Source: a virus. From it: a DNA stretch of 30,917 bases. Position 1 is the first letter of the stretch. Each line of letters begins with the position of its first letter. The DNA is taken from positions 1 to 30,917 of the IMG/VR virus record IMGVR_UViG_3300031841_000373; one strand, written 5' to 3'. Both the position numbers and the translations under genes were made by a program. Of this stretch, positions 7,832-17,087 are shown piece after piece. The notes under the pieces are model-generated. The model was not told the DNA's origin. It made no database searches and saw only the letters and a list, made by a program, of their open reading frames with translations.

Positions 7832-8137
7832 TTATACTGCAGTTGATCCTGCCATATCAGCTTGAGCCATAACCCAAGAGTAGCACTTATCAAGGAAAGC
7901 ATCTCCTGATGAAGCATTAATAGCATCCCAATCTGCGTGATACCGTTTAAAGTCTACCTCACGAGTGTCATCTGTAGGTGTGTTTGTAGCATATGCTGAC
8001 AAGTCAATCATTACAGAAAACTTAGGGTCAGTGCCACGTTGACGTGATACACTTGCCGTTACGATACGGTAGTATGCATTGTTAAAGGCGATACCATATT
8101 GGCTTGCCCCTTCTGCGATATTATTTTGAATAGCCAT
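7832..8137 (-). CDS. Small tail-associated protein of unknown function
   Basis: The protein has 101 residues from MAIQNNIAEG. The frame is open further upstream, but an AAGGAG at 8 nt spacing points to the ATG at 8137, and the longer version would overlap the upstream fibre gene. The sequence mixes beta-like segments (YGIAFNNAYYRIVTASVSR) with a basic-aromatic middle (DFKRYHADWDAI) and a helical end. Similar proteins sit among fibre genes in marine podo- and siphovirus contigs. A role in fibre attachment or assembly is inferred only from this position between two fibre genes. Confidence 0.7.
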   Translation of the reverse strand: MAIQNNIAEGASQYGIAFNNAYYRIVTASVSRQRGTDPKFSVMIDLSAYATNTPTDDTREVDFKRYHADWDAINASSGDAFLDKCYSWVMAQADMAGSTAV

Positions 8138-8151
8138 TGTTAGTTTCTCCT

Positions 8152-9288
8152 TTAGGCGTAAGTCACTTCGGTGGTTCTGATATTTGCCACCCAACGAATG
8201 TTATGCGCTGCCTCACCTGTTACTGTGATAGCAAGGGCATTGTTTGTATTATCTGCTGAGAGAGCCATGCCCCAGCTAGATAAGTTTTGAATTACTGTTG
8301 TGGCACTGTTAGCAAGTGTTGTTGTACCACCGTCATTTACCAGCAATCCTTCGATCTTCCAAGAGGCATAGGCTTGTGCTCCGTTTTGCATGGCAGTGAT
8401 TGTACCGTCAAAAGTAATGCAAGTATCAGAGGTAGCTACGATTTGGTTAGTTGACGCTGCCGTGCTGTTGTTTGTTGTAAGAACGGTTGCCGTTGCATCT
8501 GTAGTGTCTGCACGAAGAATAAACTGACCACCTTGTGCGTCACCATCTGCAGAAAACCTTCCAGTGGCTCTTGCGAGCTTACCTATTTCAGCAGCCTTTG
8601 CATACTCACCCGTAGCAAAAGTGTGAGAAGCATTGGCTTCATTGTAATCCCCACCAACAATTACACCTCTAGACCCCGTAACATTATTGCTGTTACCACC
8701 GACAATCACACCATATTGACCAGCAGTTGATATTGTGTTGGATTGACCACCCGCAATAATTGCTCTAGTACCTCCGTTGGAATTAAATGTACCACCCATT
8801 ACGGAAGCATAAGAAGAAGTTGCAGAGTTCATGTTTCCACCAATGGAAACTGCTTCAGTTGAGTTTGCTTTATTCTGTTTACCCATCGCAATACTATTAG
8901 TACCAGTAGCACCATAGGTTGTAGTGTTATTACTAATATTCACAGCAAAACTTTGCGTTCCAAACGCCATAGAGTTGCCAATCGCAACACCTTGACCACC
9001 TGAACCACCAGTTTGCGCCTGATACCCCAATGCCACTGATCTTTCAACAGTAGCATCTGTATCTTCCCCAATAGCATAAGCATGGAGTGCCGAAGCAACT
9101 GCACCGCTACCAATAGCCACGGCATTACTACCAGTAGCAGACGGTGCCGTAGGTGTGCTAGGGTTCTCAGCATAAAGTTCTAAAGCAGAACCACCTATCG
9201 CAGTTCCCCCAAGTAACAGGCTAGTACCGTCAGAGCTTAGAGTAATGCCCCCACCAGAGCCTGTGTGATCTATCTCGATTTTACCCAT
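8152..9288 (-). CDS. Tail fibre protein, shorter paralogue of the neighbouring 1219-residue fibre
   Basis: The protein has 378 residues. After a 35-residue Gly/Ser-rich start, residues 36-378 are clearly homologous to residues ~850-1219 of the gene just upstream. Shared blocks include LELYAENPSTPT, SDTTDATA/ADTTDATA, TTxNSTAxTNQI, an ALSAD(N/T)TN block and the ending (N)xRWVAxxxTxEVxxA. The middle carries many VAIGxG and SIAMGK-type repeats typical of YadA-like heads. The C-terminal ~140 residues form a beta-rich domain that is probably the trimer cap or receptor-facing module. The ATG overlaps the upstream stop by one base (TAATG). A receptor-binding fibre is likely, but the ligand cannot be read from sequence. 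Confidence 0.82.
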   Translation of the reverse strand: MGKIEIDHTGSGGGITLSSDGTSLLLGGTAIGGSALELYAENPSTPTAPSATGSNAVAIGSGAVASALHAYAIGEDTDATVERSVALGYQAQTGGSGGQGVAIGNSMAFGTQSFAVNISNNTTTYGATGTNSIAMGKQNKANSTEAVSIGGNMNSATSSYASVMGGTFNSNGGTRAIIAGGQSNTISTAGQYGVIVGGNSNNVTGSRGVIVGGDYNEANASHTFATGEYAKAAEIGKLARATGRFSADGDAQGGQFILRADTTDATATVLTTNNSTAASTNQIVATSDTCITFDGTITAMQNGAQAYASWKIEGLLVNDGGTTTLANSATTVIQNLSSWGMALSADNTNNALAITVTGEAAHNIRWVANIRTTEVTYA

Positions 9289-12200
9289 TATGCGTTTACA
9301 ACCTCACTTGTATGAACTGTAGCAACCCACCGAAGGTTTGTAGCTGCAATACCAGTTACTTCTATTTTAAGTCCACCGTTTGTGGTATCTGCTGAAAGTG
9401 CTACGGATGCATTTGCTAGTCCTGCTGTATGGTACAAACTGTTTACTATGCCAACTCCAAGGGTAGTAGTTGCTACACCACCACCTCTCATAATTACACC
9501 TTTAATCTCCCAACCTGCGTAGTCATCACCATTAGTTGCATCTTCACGTACAACTACTGTACCTGTAAAGGTCATGGCACCTTCGTCTTCTAAAATAATT
9601 TGGTTGGTTGTTCCTGCTGTACTATTGGTAGTAGTCAGTGCTTCTGCAGTTGCATCTGTTGTATCTGAGTATAAAATGTATGTACCACTTTGCACAGACC
9701 CTGCAGAAAAGAAACCTTTAGACCCAAATATAAATGAATTTTGTACATCAGCTTTTGCATAGGGGCCAAAAGTCATTGCATAAGTTTGAGTTGCAGTAGA
9801 CGAAGAACCACCAATACTAGCTGCTAAAGTTCCACTAACTGTGTGGTTAGTACCTATGGCAATGCCTGTAGAACCAGAAACAGTATTAGTATTACCTAAA
9901 GCTATTGCATCTGTATTACTAACAACATTATTGTCGCCAATAGATACACTATCTGTACCACTAGCCTTTGTTAGTCTACCTATAGCAATACTATTAGCAC
10001 CAGTAGCACCGTAGCTGGATGTGTTGTTATCTATAACTGCTGCAAAACTACCATTGCCCGAAGCCAGAGACTGACCAATTGCTACACTTTCAGATCCTGT
10101 ACTTTGAGCATTTGAACCAATAGCTAAAGCATCTGTACCTGTAGCATCCGTATTTCGTCCTATTGCTATTGCTGATGAGTTAGTTCCTGCAAGGGCAGCT
10201 TCGCCAATTGCAATACAAGAAGTACCTGAAGCAGTTCCATCAGCAGCCGCAAAAGCCAAACTTCCACTTGCAACAGCATCAAAACCAAGTGCTATTGAAC
10301 CACCACCAGTAGCTTCAGCTTGAGTACCAATAGCAACATCATTTGCACCAGTAGCTATTGGAGTAGTAGGTGTACTTGGGTTTTCAGCATAAAGCTCTAA
10401 ATTACCACCAGCATCCGCAAAAGAAAGAACACCTGCACCATCTGTTTTTAGGAACTGCCCTGCTGTACCATCAGTAATAGCTGCAGTAGGTGCAGTAGTA
10501 AATACAGCTACGTTACCTGTAGCATCTGGGAATGTAATTGTACGATCTGCTGTTGGGTTTGTAAAGGATACTGTAGTCTCGTTAAGATCTGCACTAGAAC
10601 CCTCAACACTAAACCCTGAGTCACTTAGATACAAACCAGATACTGTTGGGCTTGTCAGTGTCTTGTTAGTAAGTGTCTTAGTTGTACTTGAGAAGTATGT
10701 ATCAAGTAAGTCTACATCAAAGTAACCAATAGCTGATGCAGAAGAGTCAAACACTGCAATGCCATCATTGTTAGCGATAGCAGTACTTGTGTCAATTGTA
10801 ATAGCTGATACATCTGCTACAGCATTAAGTTCAGCACCTGTAGCTGTTAGACCAGTTACGTTGTTAGCTGTGCCGTTGACTGCTTGAATACGTGACTCAA
10901 TAGCTGCTGCTGTAGCTAACTCAGAGTTAGTAGATCCTGTACCTACACTGGTTACAATATCAGTTACACTATCTGTACCATCTGACAGAGTACCAAATGT
11001 AATTGTACCTGTAGTAGTGATAGCACTTGATCCATTATTAATAGAACCAAAGTTACTTGTAATGCTACCACTATCAAGAGCACCTACTGTAGTTACATTG
11101 CTTAGTGTATCTAATGCACTCTCAAAGTATGTCTCAAAGTCAGTCAGTGCTACCTGCTTCATAGTGCCAGCATCATTAACTACAACTCTGTCTGCATCTG
11201 CAAGAGTAGTAGCTGTAGCTGCTGTATCACCATCCATGATGTTTATTTCAGTAGCAGTGGCAGTTACACCTGTAAGATCCGTAGGTGCAATACTGATGTT
11301 AGCTGTACCATCAAAAGACTGACCAGCAATTGTTCTTGCAGTTGCTAGGGCTGTAGCTGTATCAGCATTTCCTGTAAGATCACCCGTTACGTTACCTTCG
11401 ATGTTGGCTACAAGTGTACCTGTAGTAATCGTAAGATCACCTGTAGATGCACCTGTAAATGTGCCTGTGCCTACAGTAAACTTGTCTGCACTTTCATCCC
11501 AACCAATAAAGGCATTATCAGAGCTACCACGTTCAATGACAATACCTGCATCATTAGAAGGTGTACCTGTAGTACCATTACCTAGTTCCATTAACAAGTC
11601 AGCAACTACAGTGTTGGTTGTGTTGATTGTAGTTGTTGTGCCGTTTACAGTTAAGTTACCACCAACGGTAACATTGCCTGATGTTGTAACTGTAGCAAAG
11701 CTAGATGTACCCGTAGAAGTTACATCACCCGTTAGATTTCCTGTTACATTACCAGTTACGTTTCCAGTAACATTTCCTGTGACATTACCTGTCAGGTTGC
11801 CAGTTACATCTCCTGTGACATCTCCTGTCAAGTCTCCCGTCACGTTACCTGTAACATTGCCAGTAACATTACCTGTTACATTACCCGTGACGTTACCTGT
11901 CAAAGCACCTGTAATTGCAGTAATGTTAGCGGCATCACCATAGATGTTTGCCCAACGAATAGTGGTAGTACCTAAGTCATATAGACTGTCAGACGCAGGG
12001 TTAAGATTTTTAGCTGTTGAAGTTGTACCTACAAGATTACCTGTAACGTTACCCGTTAAGTTTCCTGTAACATTACCAGTGACATTGCCCGTAACGTTAC
12101 CTGTAAGATTTCCTGTTACGTTGCCTGTCACGTTTCCTGTAAGTGGACCTACAAGAGATGTACCTGTGATGGTTGTACCTGTAATAGCTGCTGCAGTAGT

Positions 12201-12947
12201 ACCACCAATAACTGTGTTATCAATAGCACCGCCGTTAATGTCAACAGTAGTAAGTGTAGTTGTACCTGTAGCTGTAAGGGTTGTAAACGTACCAGCAGCA
12301 GCAGTTGTTCCACCAATGGTAGCAGCATCAATTGTACCACCGTTAATGTCTGCAGTGTCAGCTATAAGACTATCAATGTTAGCAATACCATCAATGTATA
12401 GGTTACGCCACTCAGAGCCTGTAGCACCTAAGTCATACGTATCATCAACAGAAGGAAGAAGTGCAGAAGCAATATCAGCAGTAAACGTTACAGTATCCGT
12501 AGCAGCATTACCAAGAGTAGCATTACCATTTACTGTAAGGTTGCCTGTAATAGTAGCATTTTCGTCAACCTGCAGAGTATCAATAGTAGCAGTGCCATCT
12601 AGGTACAAGTTTTTAAACTCTACGCTAGATGTACCAAGATCAATATCGTTATCTGTGACAGGAGTAATAAGACCATCTTGGAATCTAACTTGCTCTACGG
12701 CTGCAGCAGATACCTCTACGAATACACCAACACGATTGTTTGATGTATCTATAACTACTTTATTAAGTGCATCTGAATCAGCAATCAGTGGTACATACGC
12801 ACCCTCTGCTGCAGTACCATCGTGCTTGTGTCCAGTTGAAGCATTAAACGCAGCAAGTACTTGGTCAAACTCTAGGTTTAACGGGTTAGCTCGTACAACG
12901 GCTGTTGCCACAATGTCTGCTGAAGATTGTCTTGTATAACCTGCCAC
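9288..12947 (-). CDS. Long tail fibre protein with TGNV repeats and YadA-type head region
   Basis: The protein has 1219 residues. The N-terminus carries GHKHDGT (residues 39-45), a metal- or collar-type His motif frequent near the attachment end of phage fibres. It is followed by repeated 'DLG(S/T)...(F/W)(K/R)NLYxDG(T/I)A' units. Two blocks of TGN(V/L) tetrapeptides (nine and fifteen units) probably form a thin beta-helical shaft. Ser/Thr/Asp-rich beta repeats follow. From about residue 850, AIG-type repeats and a C-terminal domain are shared with the next gene. The two fibres may assemble together or serve as alternative receptor binders. There is no catalytic motif and no S74 domain here, so trimerisation may depend on the C-terminal module. 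An SD-like AGGAG lies just before the ATG. Confidence 0.85.
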   Translation of the reverse strand: MAGYTRQSSADIVATAVVRANPLNLEFDQVLAAFNASTGHKHDGTAAEGAYVPLIADSDALNKVVIDTSNNRVGVFVEVSAAAVEQVRFQDGLITPVTDNDIDLGTSSVEFKNLYLDGTATIDTLQVDENATITGNLTVNGNATLGNAATDTVTFTADIASALLPSVDDTYDLGATGSEWRNLYIDGIANIDSLIADTADINGGTIDAATIGGTTAAAGTFTTLTATGTTTLTTVDINGGAIDNTVIGGTTAAAITGTTITGTSLVGPLTGNVTGNVTGNLTGNVTGNVTGNVTGNLTGNVTGNLVGTTSTAKNLNPASDSLYDLGTTTIRWANIYGDAANITAITGALTGNVTGNVTGNVTGNVTGNVTGDLTGDVTGDVTGNLTGNVTGNVTGNVTGNVTGNLTGDVTSTGTSSFATVTTSGNVTVGGNLTVNGTTTTINTTNTVVADLLMELGNGTTGTPSNDAGIVIERGSSDNAFIGWDESADKFTVGTGTFTGASTGDLTITTGTLVANIEGNVTGDLTGNADTATALATARTIAGQSFDGTANISIAPTDLTGVTATATEINIMDGDTAATATTLADADRVVVNDAGTMKQVALTDFETYFESALDTLSNVTTVGALDSGSITSNFGSINNGSSAITTTGTITFGTLSDGTDSVTDIVTSVGTGSTNSELATAAAIESRIQAVNGTANNVTGLTATGAELNAVADVSAITIDTSTAIANNDGIAVFDSSASAIGYFDVDLLDTYFSSTTKTLTNKTLTSPTVSGLYLSDSGFSVEGSSADLNETTVSFTNPTADRTITFPDATGNVAVFTTAPTAAITDGTAGQFLKTDGAGVLSFADAGGNLELYAENPSTPTTPIATGANDVAIGTQAEATGGGSIALGFDAVASGSLAFAAADGTASGTSCIAIGEAALAGTNSSAIAIGRNTDATGTDALAIGSNAQSTGSESVAIGQSLASGNGSFAAVIDNNTSSYGATGANSIAIGRLTKASGTDSVSIGDNNVVSNTDAIALGNTNTVSGSTGIAIGTNHTVSGTLAASIGGSSSTATQTYAMTFGPYAKADVQNSFIFGSKGFFSAGSVQSGTYILYSDTTDATAEALTTTNSTAGTTNQIILEDEGAMTFTGTVVVREDATNGDDYAGWEIKGVIMRGGGVATTTLGVGIVNSLYHTAGLANASVALSADTTNGGLKIEVTGIAATNLRWVATVHTSEVVNA
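11724..11903 (-). repeat. Fifteen 12-bp repeats encoding TGNV-type tetrapeptides
   Basis: Each 12-nt unit encodes (V/L)TG(N/D). Third-codon positions vary freely between units (acattacctgt, acgtttccagt and similar on the plus strand). Amino-acid selection therefore keeps the repeat while the DNA drifts. It forms the second shaft block of the long fibre. Confidence 0.9.
12036..12143 (-). repeat. Nine 12-bp repeats encoding TGNV-type tetrapeptides
   Basis: This is the first shaft block of the long fibre, with the same tetrapeptide as the block at 11724-11903. It is separated from that block by 132 nt encoding a 'LYDLGTTTIRWANIYGDAA' unit. Codon use varies between units. Confidence 0.9.
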
Positions 12948-12950
12948 TTT

Positions 12951-14714
12951 TTATCTCCTGTCGCCTGTGCCATACAGTATGGATACGGCCTGTATTGTAT
13001 GACTTGGGCTTGTACTATTGGTAACGTAAGATACCGAAATAGAATCCCCTGATCCACTTATATTCGTTGATCTTGTTGGTGATGGGTTACCATCATATAT
13101 GTCTGTTGTATCAAAGATTGTAGATGCGTTATCAAATAAAGAGGCTGCACCTGCAGTTGTCAATGAAAAGTTTTCTGGTGTGTTTATTTCAGAGTCACCA
13201 AAGTTAAAGTCTATACCTACGTTAATTAAAGCCTCACCTTCAGTTTTAAGAAAGGTCTTAACTTTATAAAATACTTTACGGACTTCTGGATCACCCATAA
13301 AGTAATACGGAGTTTGGTACACACTAAATATTTCAGAGCCAGCAAATGAGTCACCTTCTTCTTGCTTATGTACCTTACCCGTACTGTCTCCGTGTAATAC
13401 AAACTCAAACTGACCTATGTAACCACTAGCTACTGCTGTTGCTTCAACACCTACAAGCTGACTATACTCAAATGTAGACTGTGCTGTTGGGCCTTTACGT
13501 ATAGCTGCTAGTAGTGACAAAGAAGTGTTGGCTTCAAAGAATAATCTAAACTGTGACTTTCTTCGTATTACAAGAGCTTTAAGTTTAGTTACGTCCTCGT
13601 TAGCAGTGTAGTTCTCAAATGTCTTTTGTATTTCACGAGAAACAGTTTCAAGTTCAACGTCACCAATACGTGATGTACCTGAGATAGGACGAATACCGTC
13701 TGGCCCTAAGAAGATAATGTCACCACCAAACTCTACCACAGTATCAGGTGCAACACAACCCAAGTCATTCGTTACGTTTTCTACTGTAAAGTTAGAAAAA
13801 TTATCTCCTATAATACGTTTAATTTGGTTTTGACCAAACACGTAAAGTTGATTACGAAATGCTTTTAACTGAGTTACAGTAAAACCTATATTAACTACAC
13901 CTGCTCCGTTTGCTGGATCAAAGTCTGTATCTGCATTAGGAGAGGAAAAGTAAATGTTAAAAGGTTCGTCAGGATCACCAGCTAACCAAAGATGATTTGC
14001 AAAGGCACTAGAAAACTTAGGATTATTAGGCGCATTTGTATGAGTAATCTGCGTATATGTTGTACCATTATACTTAGCTGCAGGATTAACACCATCAGTC
14101 AGCAATAAGATTTCTTCAGTCCAATTATAACGTTCAAACCTTACTACGTCAACCCCTGTCATTGTAGGGCTACCTGCTGTAGTAACTGCAGTCCAACCTA
14201 TTACAGTAGGAGTACTTGATACTGTACCTGTTGCACTAGATGTACCACCTGTAAGTACGTTACCTGTAGCAAAAACACTGTCAGGTAATCTACCAAAGTT
14301 TACTACGATAGCATCTGCAGTTTTAGATATTACTGTACCTGATGCTGTAACCCCAGCCCCTGTAACAGTTTCACCAACAGTAAAACCTGATCCTTCTCCT
14401 GTACCTAGTGGTACATCATAGTAATGGTTATACCAATGCAGATAATTATTACCAGAAGAGGGTGCTCTACATCCAAGTACGCCTTGATTAATATCGCCGT
14501 TGACAGAAAGTCCTAATACTTTACCTGTACCAGGAAGTGTACCATAAGAGTTTTCAAATCCACTTATTCGCCTGTATCCACCCTCAAGTGAAGGCTCCAT
14601 GTTTACAAGACGTACCGCACTACCTGAGAAGTTGTTTGACTGTGTAAGTGGATCAACGTTAGTTACAAGTCCACCAGCCATAACAGACACATATGTTTGT
14701 AATGCGTCAGACAT
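12951..14714 (-). CDS. Tail nozzle/stabilisation protein (P22 gp10-like or tubular-B-like)
   Basis: The protein has 587 residues and is beta-rich. The N-terminus (MAGGLVTNVDPL, then NFSGSAVRLVNMEPSLEGGYRR in the next 30 residues) matches the start typical of large podovirus nozzle or stabilisation proteins, which close the head and form the tail tip. The central LYVFGQNQIKRIIG and EFGGDIIFLGPDGIRPIS segments look like propeller blades of that family. Residues ~105-170 contain a Gly/Thr/Val-rich insertion (FTVGETVTGAG...TGNVLTGG), probably an extra surface domain. The gene lies directly after the adaptor gene, the order seen in podoviruses. It is the last body gene before the fibres, so fibres probably attach here. 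Fold assignment is by pattern recognition and should be checked by structure prediction. Confidence 0.75.
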   Translation of the reverse strand: MSDALQTYVSVMAGGLVTNVDPLTQSNNFSGSAVRLVNMEPSLEGGYRRISGFENSYGTLPGTGKVLGLSVNGDINQGVLGCRAPSSGNNYLHWYNHYYDVPLGTGEGSGFTVGETVTGAGVTASGTVISKTADAIVVNFGRLPDSVFATGNVLTGGTSSATGTVSSTPTVIGWTAVTTAGSPTMTGVDVVRFERYNWTEEILLLTDGVNPAAKYNGTTYTQITHTNAPNNPKFSSAFANHLWLAGDPDEPFNIYFSSPNADTDFDPANGAGVVNIGFTVTQLKAFRNQLYVFGQNQIKRIIGDNFSNFTVENVTNDLGCVAPDTVVEFGGDIIFLGPDGIRPISGTSRIGDVELETVSREIQKTFENYTANEDVTKLKALVIRRKSQFRLFFEANTSLSLLAAIRKGPTAQSTFEYSQLVGVEATAVASGYIGQFEFVLHGDSTGKVHKQEEGDSFAGSEIFSVYQTPYYFMGDPEVRKVFYKVKTFLKTEGEALINVGIDFNFGDSEINTPENFSLTTAGAASLFDNASTIFDTTDIYDGNPSPTRSTNISGSGDSISVSYVTNSTSPSHTIQAVSILYGTGDRR

Positions 14715-14716
14715 TG

Positions 14717-15466
14717 TTAGAATCCATCAGATACTGCACCTGGGCCTACCGTAGCGGTGTTAAGTTGCATGTTACTCACAGGGCGTTGGATTACAGTGGA
14801 CCTTACGTTTACAGGAGGATCTAGTATAAGCCTACGCATCATAGCAATACCATCCGTAAACTTTTTCTCGTGCATAGCCGCACTCTGTTCATTAGATCTA
14901 AACATCATCATGTACATCATAGCGCCATCTATAATAACATGTTTAAAACGATCTGGTACTAATGCAGTATCGCTACTAGCAGTTAAGTCAGCAGGATACT
15001 TCCAATACCTATACTCAATAACGTATGCTGCATTTGGTATAGGTGTAACGCCAAACTTTTCTTCTTGCGTCATGTACACGTAGTCAGGGTCACTTCTTGC
15101 ACCCTCACCACCCAAGTCCTCTAAGGATTTAAATGTAGATATATACTGATCAAATGTAATAAGAGAAAGCTTCTTAGGTGTATTATTCTCTGAAGATAGC
15201 TGCCTAATGTAAAACGTATCCCAATCTGCTTTGGAATAATCTGCAGGAAAGTCATACGTTCCTGTTCCTGCAACTAGGGTTTGTGTTGTTGTAGTCAACG
15301 CAAAAGGCCACTCTTGTGCATCCTGAAGCATCTGCCTGATAGATGAGTTTATAGAATCTTTAGCGAGAGCTTGCACGTTTTTAACTGAAGTAAACTCAGA
15401 TTCTGTAATCTGAACTTCATTAAGTCTACGTAACAGTTCGTTTGTCAGGTTGATGAAAGTAGCCAT
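14717..15466 (-). CDS. Head-to-tail adaptor (gp4-like/tubular-A-like)
   Basis: The protein has 249 residues. It starts with a helical segment (NLTNELLRRLNEVQITESEF), continues with an alpha-helical N-domain containing a conserved-looking QEWPFAL, then an aromatic-rich beta part (PDYVYMTQEEKFGVTPIP, YVIEYRYWKYP) and a helical C-region with Met-rich DGAMMYMMMFRSNEQ. The pattern 'ElLrrLNEv..W.F......Y.lP.D' followed by 'P.P' is typical of the podovirus adaptor or tail tubular protein that forms a dodecameric ring under the portal. Its position between capsid/decoration genes and the nozzle gene agrees. The gene overlaps nothing upstream and ends 2 nt from the nozzle start. Confidence 0.75.
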   Translation of the reverse strand: MATFINLTNELLRRLNEVQITESEFTSVKNVQALAKDSINSSIRQMLQDAQEWPFALTTTTQTLVAGTGTYDFPADYSKADWDTFYIRQLSSENNTPKKLSLITFDQYISTFKSLEDLGGEGARSDPDYVYMTQEEKFGVTPIPNAAYVIEYRYWKYPADLTASSDTALVPDRFKHVIIDGAMMYMMMFRSNEQSAAMHEKKFTDGIAMMRRLILDPPVNVRSTVIQRPVSNMQLNTATVGPGAVSDGF

Positions 15467-15487
15467 AAGAATCTCTATTAGATAAGT

Positions 15488-15515
15488 GTAAGGGCCACCC
15501 GAAAGCAGCCCCTAC
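15488..15515 (-). promoter_or_regulatory. Strong hairpin between decoration and adaptor genes
   Basis: In minus-strand RNA the 28 nt form an 11-bp stem (GUAGGGGCUGC with GGUGGCCCUUAC, some G-U pairs) and a UUUCGG-type loop. No U-tract follows, so it is a poor intrinsic terminator. It lies between the probably abundant capsid/decoration message and the adaptor gene. It could be a processing or stability hairpin, or a partial terminator that lowers downstream expression. Confidence 0.6.
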
Positions 15516-15524
15516 ATTATTTAG

Positions 15525-16010
15525 TTATGCAAGCGTATCACGATCTACTTCTTGAGCAGATAGATCACCTACATCTGTGCAATCCATAAGAACTGCCCAT
15601 ACACGCATTTTACCTGTAGACAACGTACCTGTCAATGTAGCAATAGTTACATCAATGTTATCGTCAGCAACAGCCATTACTGGCTGATATGCGGCAGGGT
15701 TTTGCGACAGTACACCTGCTGCAGATGTGCCATCAAAGCCATCTGCAAACACGTCAGCATCAACACCTGTACCAAGGTCAAGAGTCAAAGCTGAAGCAGA
15801 TGTAATTGCTGTGTCAACTTCAATACCAGCATTAAGGATCATAGTTCCTTTTGGTACTGCAATTGCAGGAATAACATCAGCCGCAGCCAATGCACTTCCT
15901 TTGTCTGACAAAGCAGTTGCTAAGTTCAATACGGTTTGAACCATATAAGGGTTGCGTCCTCGCTGCGAAACGCCACGAGCGGAAGCAAGAGTATTATCAC
16001 CAAGTGCCAT
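15525..16010 (-). CDS. Capsid decoration-like protein
   Basis: The protein has 161 residues, rich in Ala, Thr, Asp and Val with alternating beta-type segments. The N-terminus is MALGDNTLASARGVSQRGRN. It lacks Cys-rich or enzymatic motifs. It lies 15 nt after the major capsid gene with a very strong ribosome binding site (GGGGAGGA), as expected for a protein made in high amounts. Position and composition match small capsid-associated or head-decoration proteins in marine podoviruses. A capsid-fibre role is the alternative. Homology itself cannot be shown from sequence reading alone. Confidence 0.6.
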   Translation of the reverse strand: MALGDNTLASARGVSQRGRNPYMVQTVLNLATALSDKGSALAAADVIPAIAVPKGTMILNAGIEVDTAITSASALTLDLGTGVDADVFADGFDGTSAAGVLSQNPAAYQPVMAVADDNIDVTIATLTGTLSTGKMRVWAVLMDCTDVGDLSAQEVDRDTLA

Positions 16011-16025
16011 ATCTCATTCCTCCCC

Positions 16026-17087
16026 TTATAGACCAGACGTGTAGATTGCATTAACAAGAGCTTCAGGGCGCAAGATTTTGCGTCCGTATAGATGCATACC
16101 ACGAACGATGTCAGCAAAGCTGTCAGGGTCACGATATGTTTCTGTCTTGTTAATTTGCTCAGCAGTAGCTGCTGCAGATGAATGTCCAGCAAGCAACACA
16201 CCGTAGTGTGTAGAACCTGAAGATGTGGTTGAGGTTGGACCATCACCTACTTCAGGAAGGTTGTTAGACATGTAGACTTTAAAGCCATGAATGTTGTTGA
16301 AGATCAACCCGTTCTGCAACCCTGATCCACCGAAGTCTGCGTTCAGAAGACGTGAATCTTCGTCTTTCAGAAGTTCAGCAAACACGGGGTCAATTATGAG
16401 CCAACGATCATTCGTAGAAACATTCTGTTGGTCCAGCTTACGTGACATACGTGCAATAACTTGCATTGGTGTCGCATTAGCTGTAGTGGTGTTCAACGTG
16501 TCTGCACCTGTACGAGGCTTGACAACGATAGAGTTACCACCAGTACCAGCATTAAAGTCAGAAGCGTCTAGCTTCATGCTTGAAAGCAGTTCATCAGAAC
16601 CAGCAGTTGATACAGCTTTCGTACCGTTTACGGTAGTGTTAGCTGTATTAGCTTTACCGTGGATAGCTGCTTGCTTGAAGCCAGCCATATAACCAAGAAC
16701 ATCTTGGTCAAACTGATCAGCCAAACGATAAGCTGCACGGTCAGATGCGATACTTTGGAAGTTCACATGTGAGTGAGCTTCTTCAATATCGTCAACCTTG
16801 AAGGCAAAGTAGTTTGCTTTATCAACGGTCAAAGAAAAATCTTCATCGTCAAGGTCTTGTGGTGTGATCGTCGTGCCACGGGCATACGACTTCACGGTGA
16901 TTTCAGGTTCTTTGATAATTTTAACGGAATCACCCATGTTAGCAATCTCTCCGAAATAATCAGAGTTTGTGATTGCTTCTACAATAGAGGCCTTGCGGAA
17001 GGCAAGTTGTACCTGTTTACTGTAGATTACTGGACTAAAATTACCGTTGGGTAAATTACCATAACCTGACGCTGTTGCGAAAGCCAT
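16026..17087 (-). CDS. Major capsid protein
   Basis: The protein has 353 residues from MAFATASGYG. An in-frame ATG 15 nt upstream (17102) lies inside the GGAGGA ribosome binding site, so the start at 17087 (8-nt spacing) is preferred. The opening 'PVIYSKQVQLAFRKASIVEA', then FGEIANMGDSVKI and a YARGTTITPQDL segment are typical of the N-arm, E-loop and A-domain pattern of HK97-fold coat proteins of the P22-like/marine podovirus type. The central FKQAAIHGKANT and WLIIDPVFAELLKDEDSR segments fit the P- and A-domains, and the C-terminus is helical. It lies downstream of a scaffold gene and has its own promoter and long leader, as expected for the most abundant virion protein. Family assignment is confident in general terms, less so at subfamily level. 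Confidence 0.85.
   Translation of the reverse strand: MAFATASGYGNLPNGNFSPVIYSKQVQLAFRKASIVEAITNSDYFGEIANMGDSVKIIKEPEITVKSYARGTTITPQDLDDEDFSLTVDKANYFAFKVDDIEEAHSHVNFQSIASDRAAYRLADQFDQDVLGYMAGFKQAAIHGKANTANTTVNGTKAVSTAGSDELLSSMKLDASDFNAGTGGNSIVVKPRTGADTLNTTTANATPMQVIARMSRKLDQQNVSTNDRWLIIDPVFAELLKDEDSRLLNADFGGSGLQNGLIFNNIHGFKVYMSNNLPEVGDGPTSTTSSGSTHYGVLLAGHSSAAATAEQINKTETYRDPDSFADIVRGMHLYGRKILRPEALVNAIYTSGL

Noticed and set aside
8138-8194. N-terminal extension of the 101-residue tail protein
   Set aside because: The extension overlaps the upstream fibre gene, and an AAGGAG points to the ATG at 8137.
8940-11322. Diversity-generating retroelement targeting the fibre genes
   Set aside because: No reverse transcriptase and no template/variable repeat pair were seen. 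The fibre paralogy is explained by gene duplication.
11724-12143. CRISPR-like short repeats
   Set aside because: The 12-bp units are contiguous, in frame, without unique spacers, and vary at third positions. They encode TGNV tetrapeptides.
11401-12939. Long plus-strand open frames opposite the long fibre gene
   Set aside because: They are the complement of Thr/Gly/Val-rich repeats and read as Val/Pro/Ser low complexity without ribosome sites. The minus-strand fibre has clear repeats and motifs.
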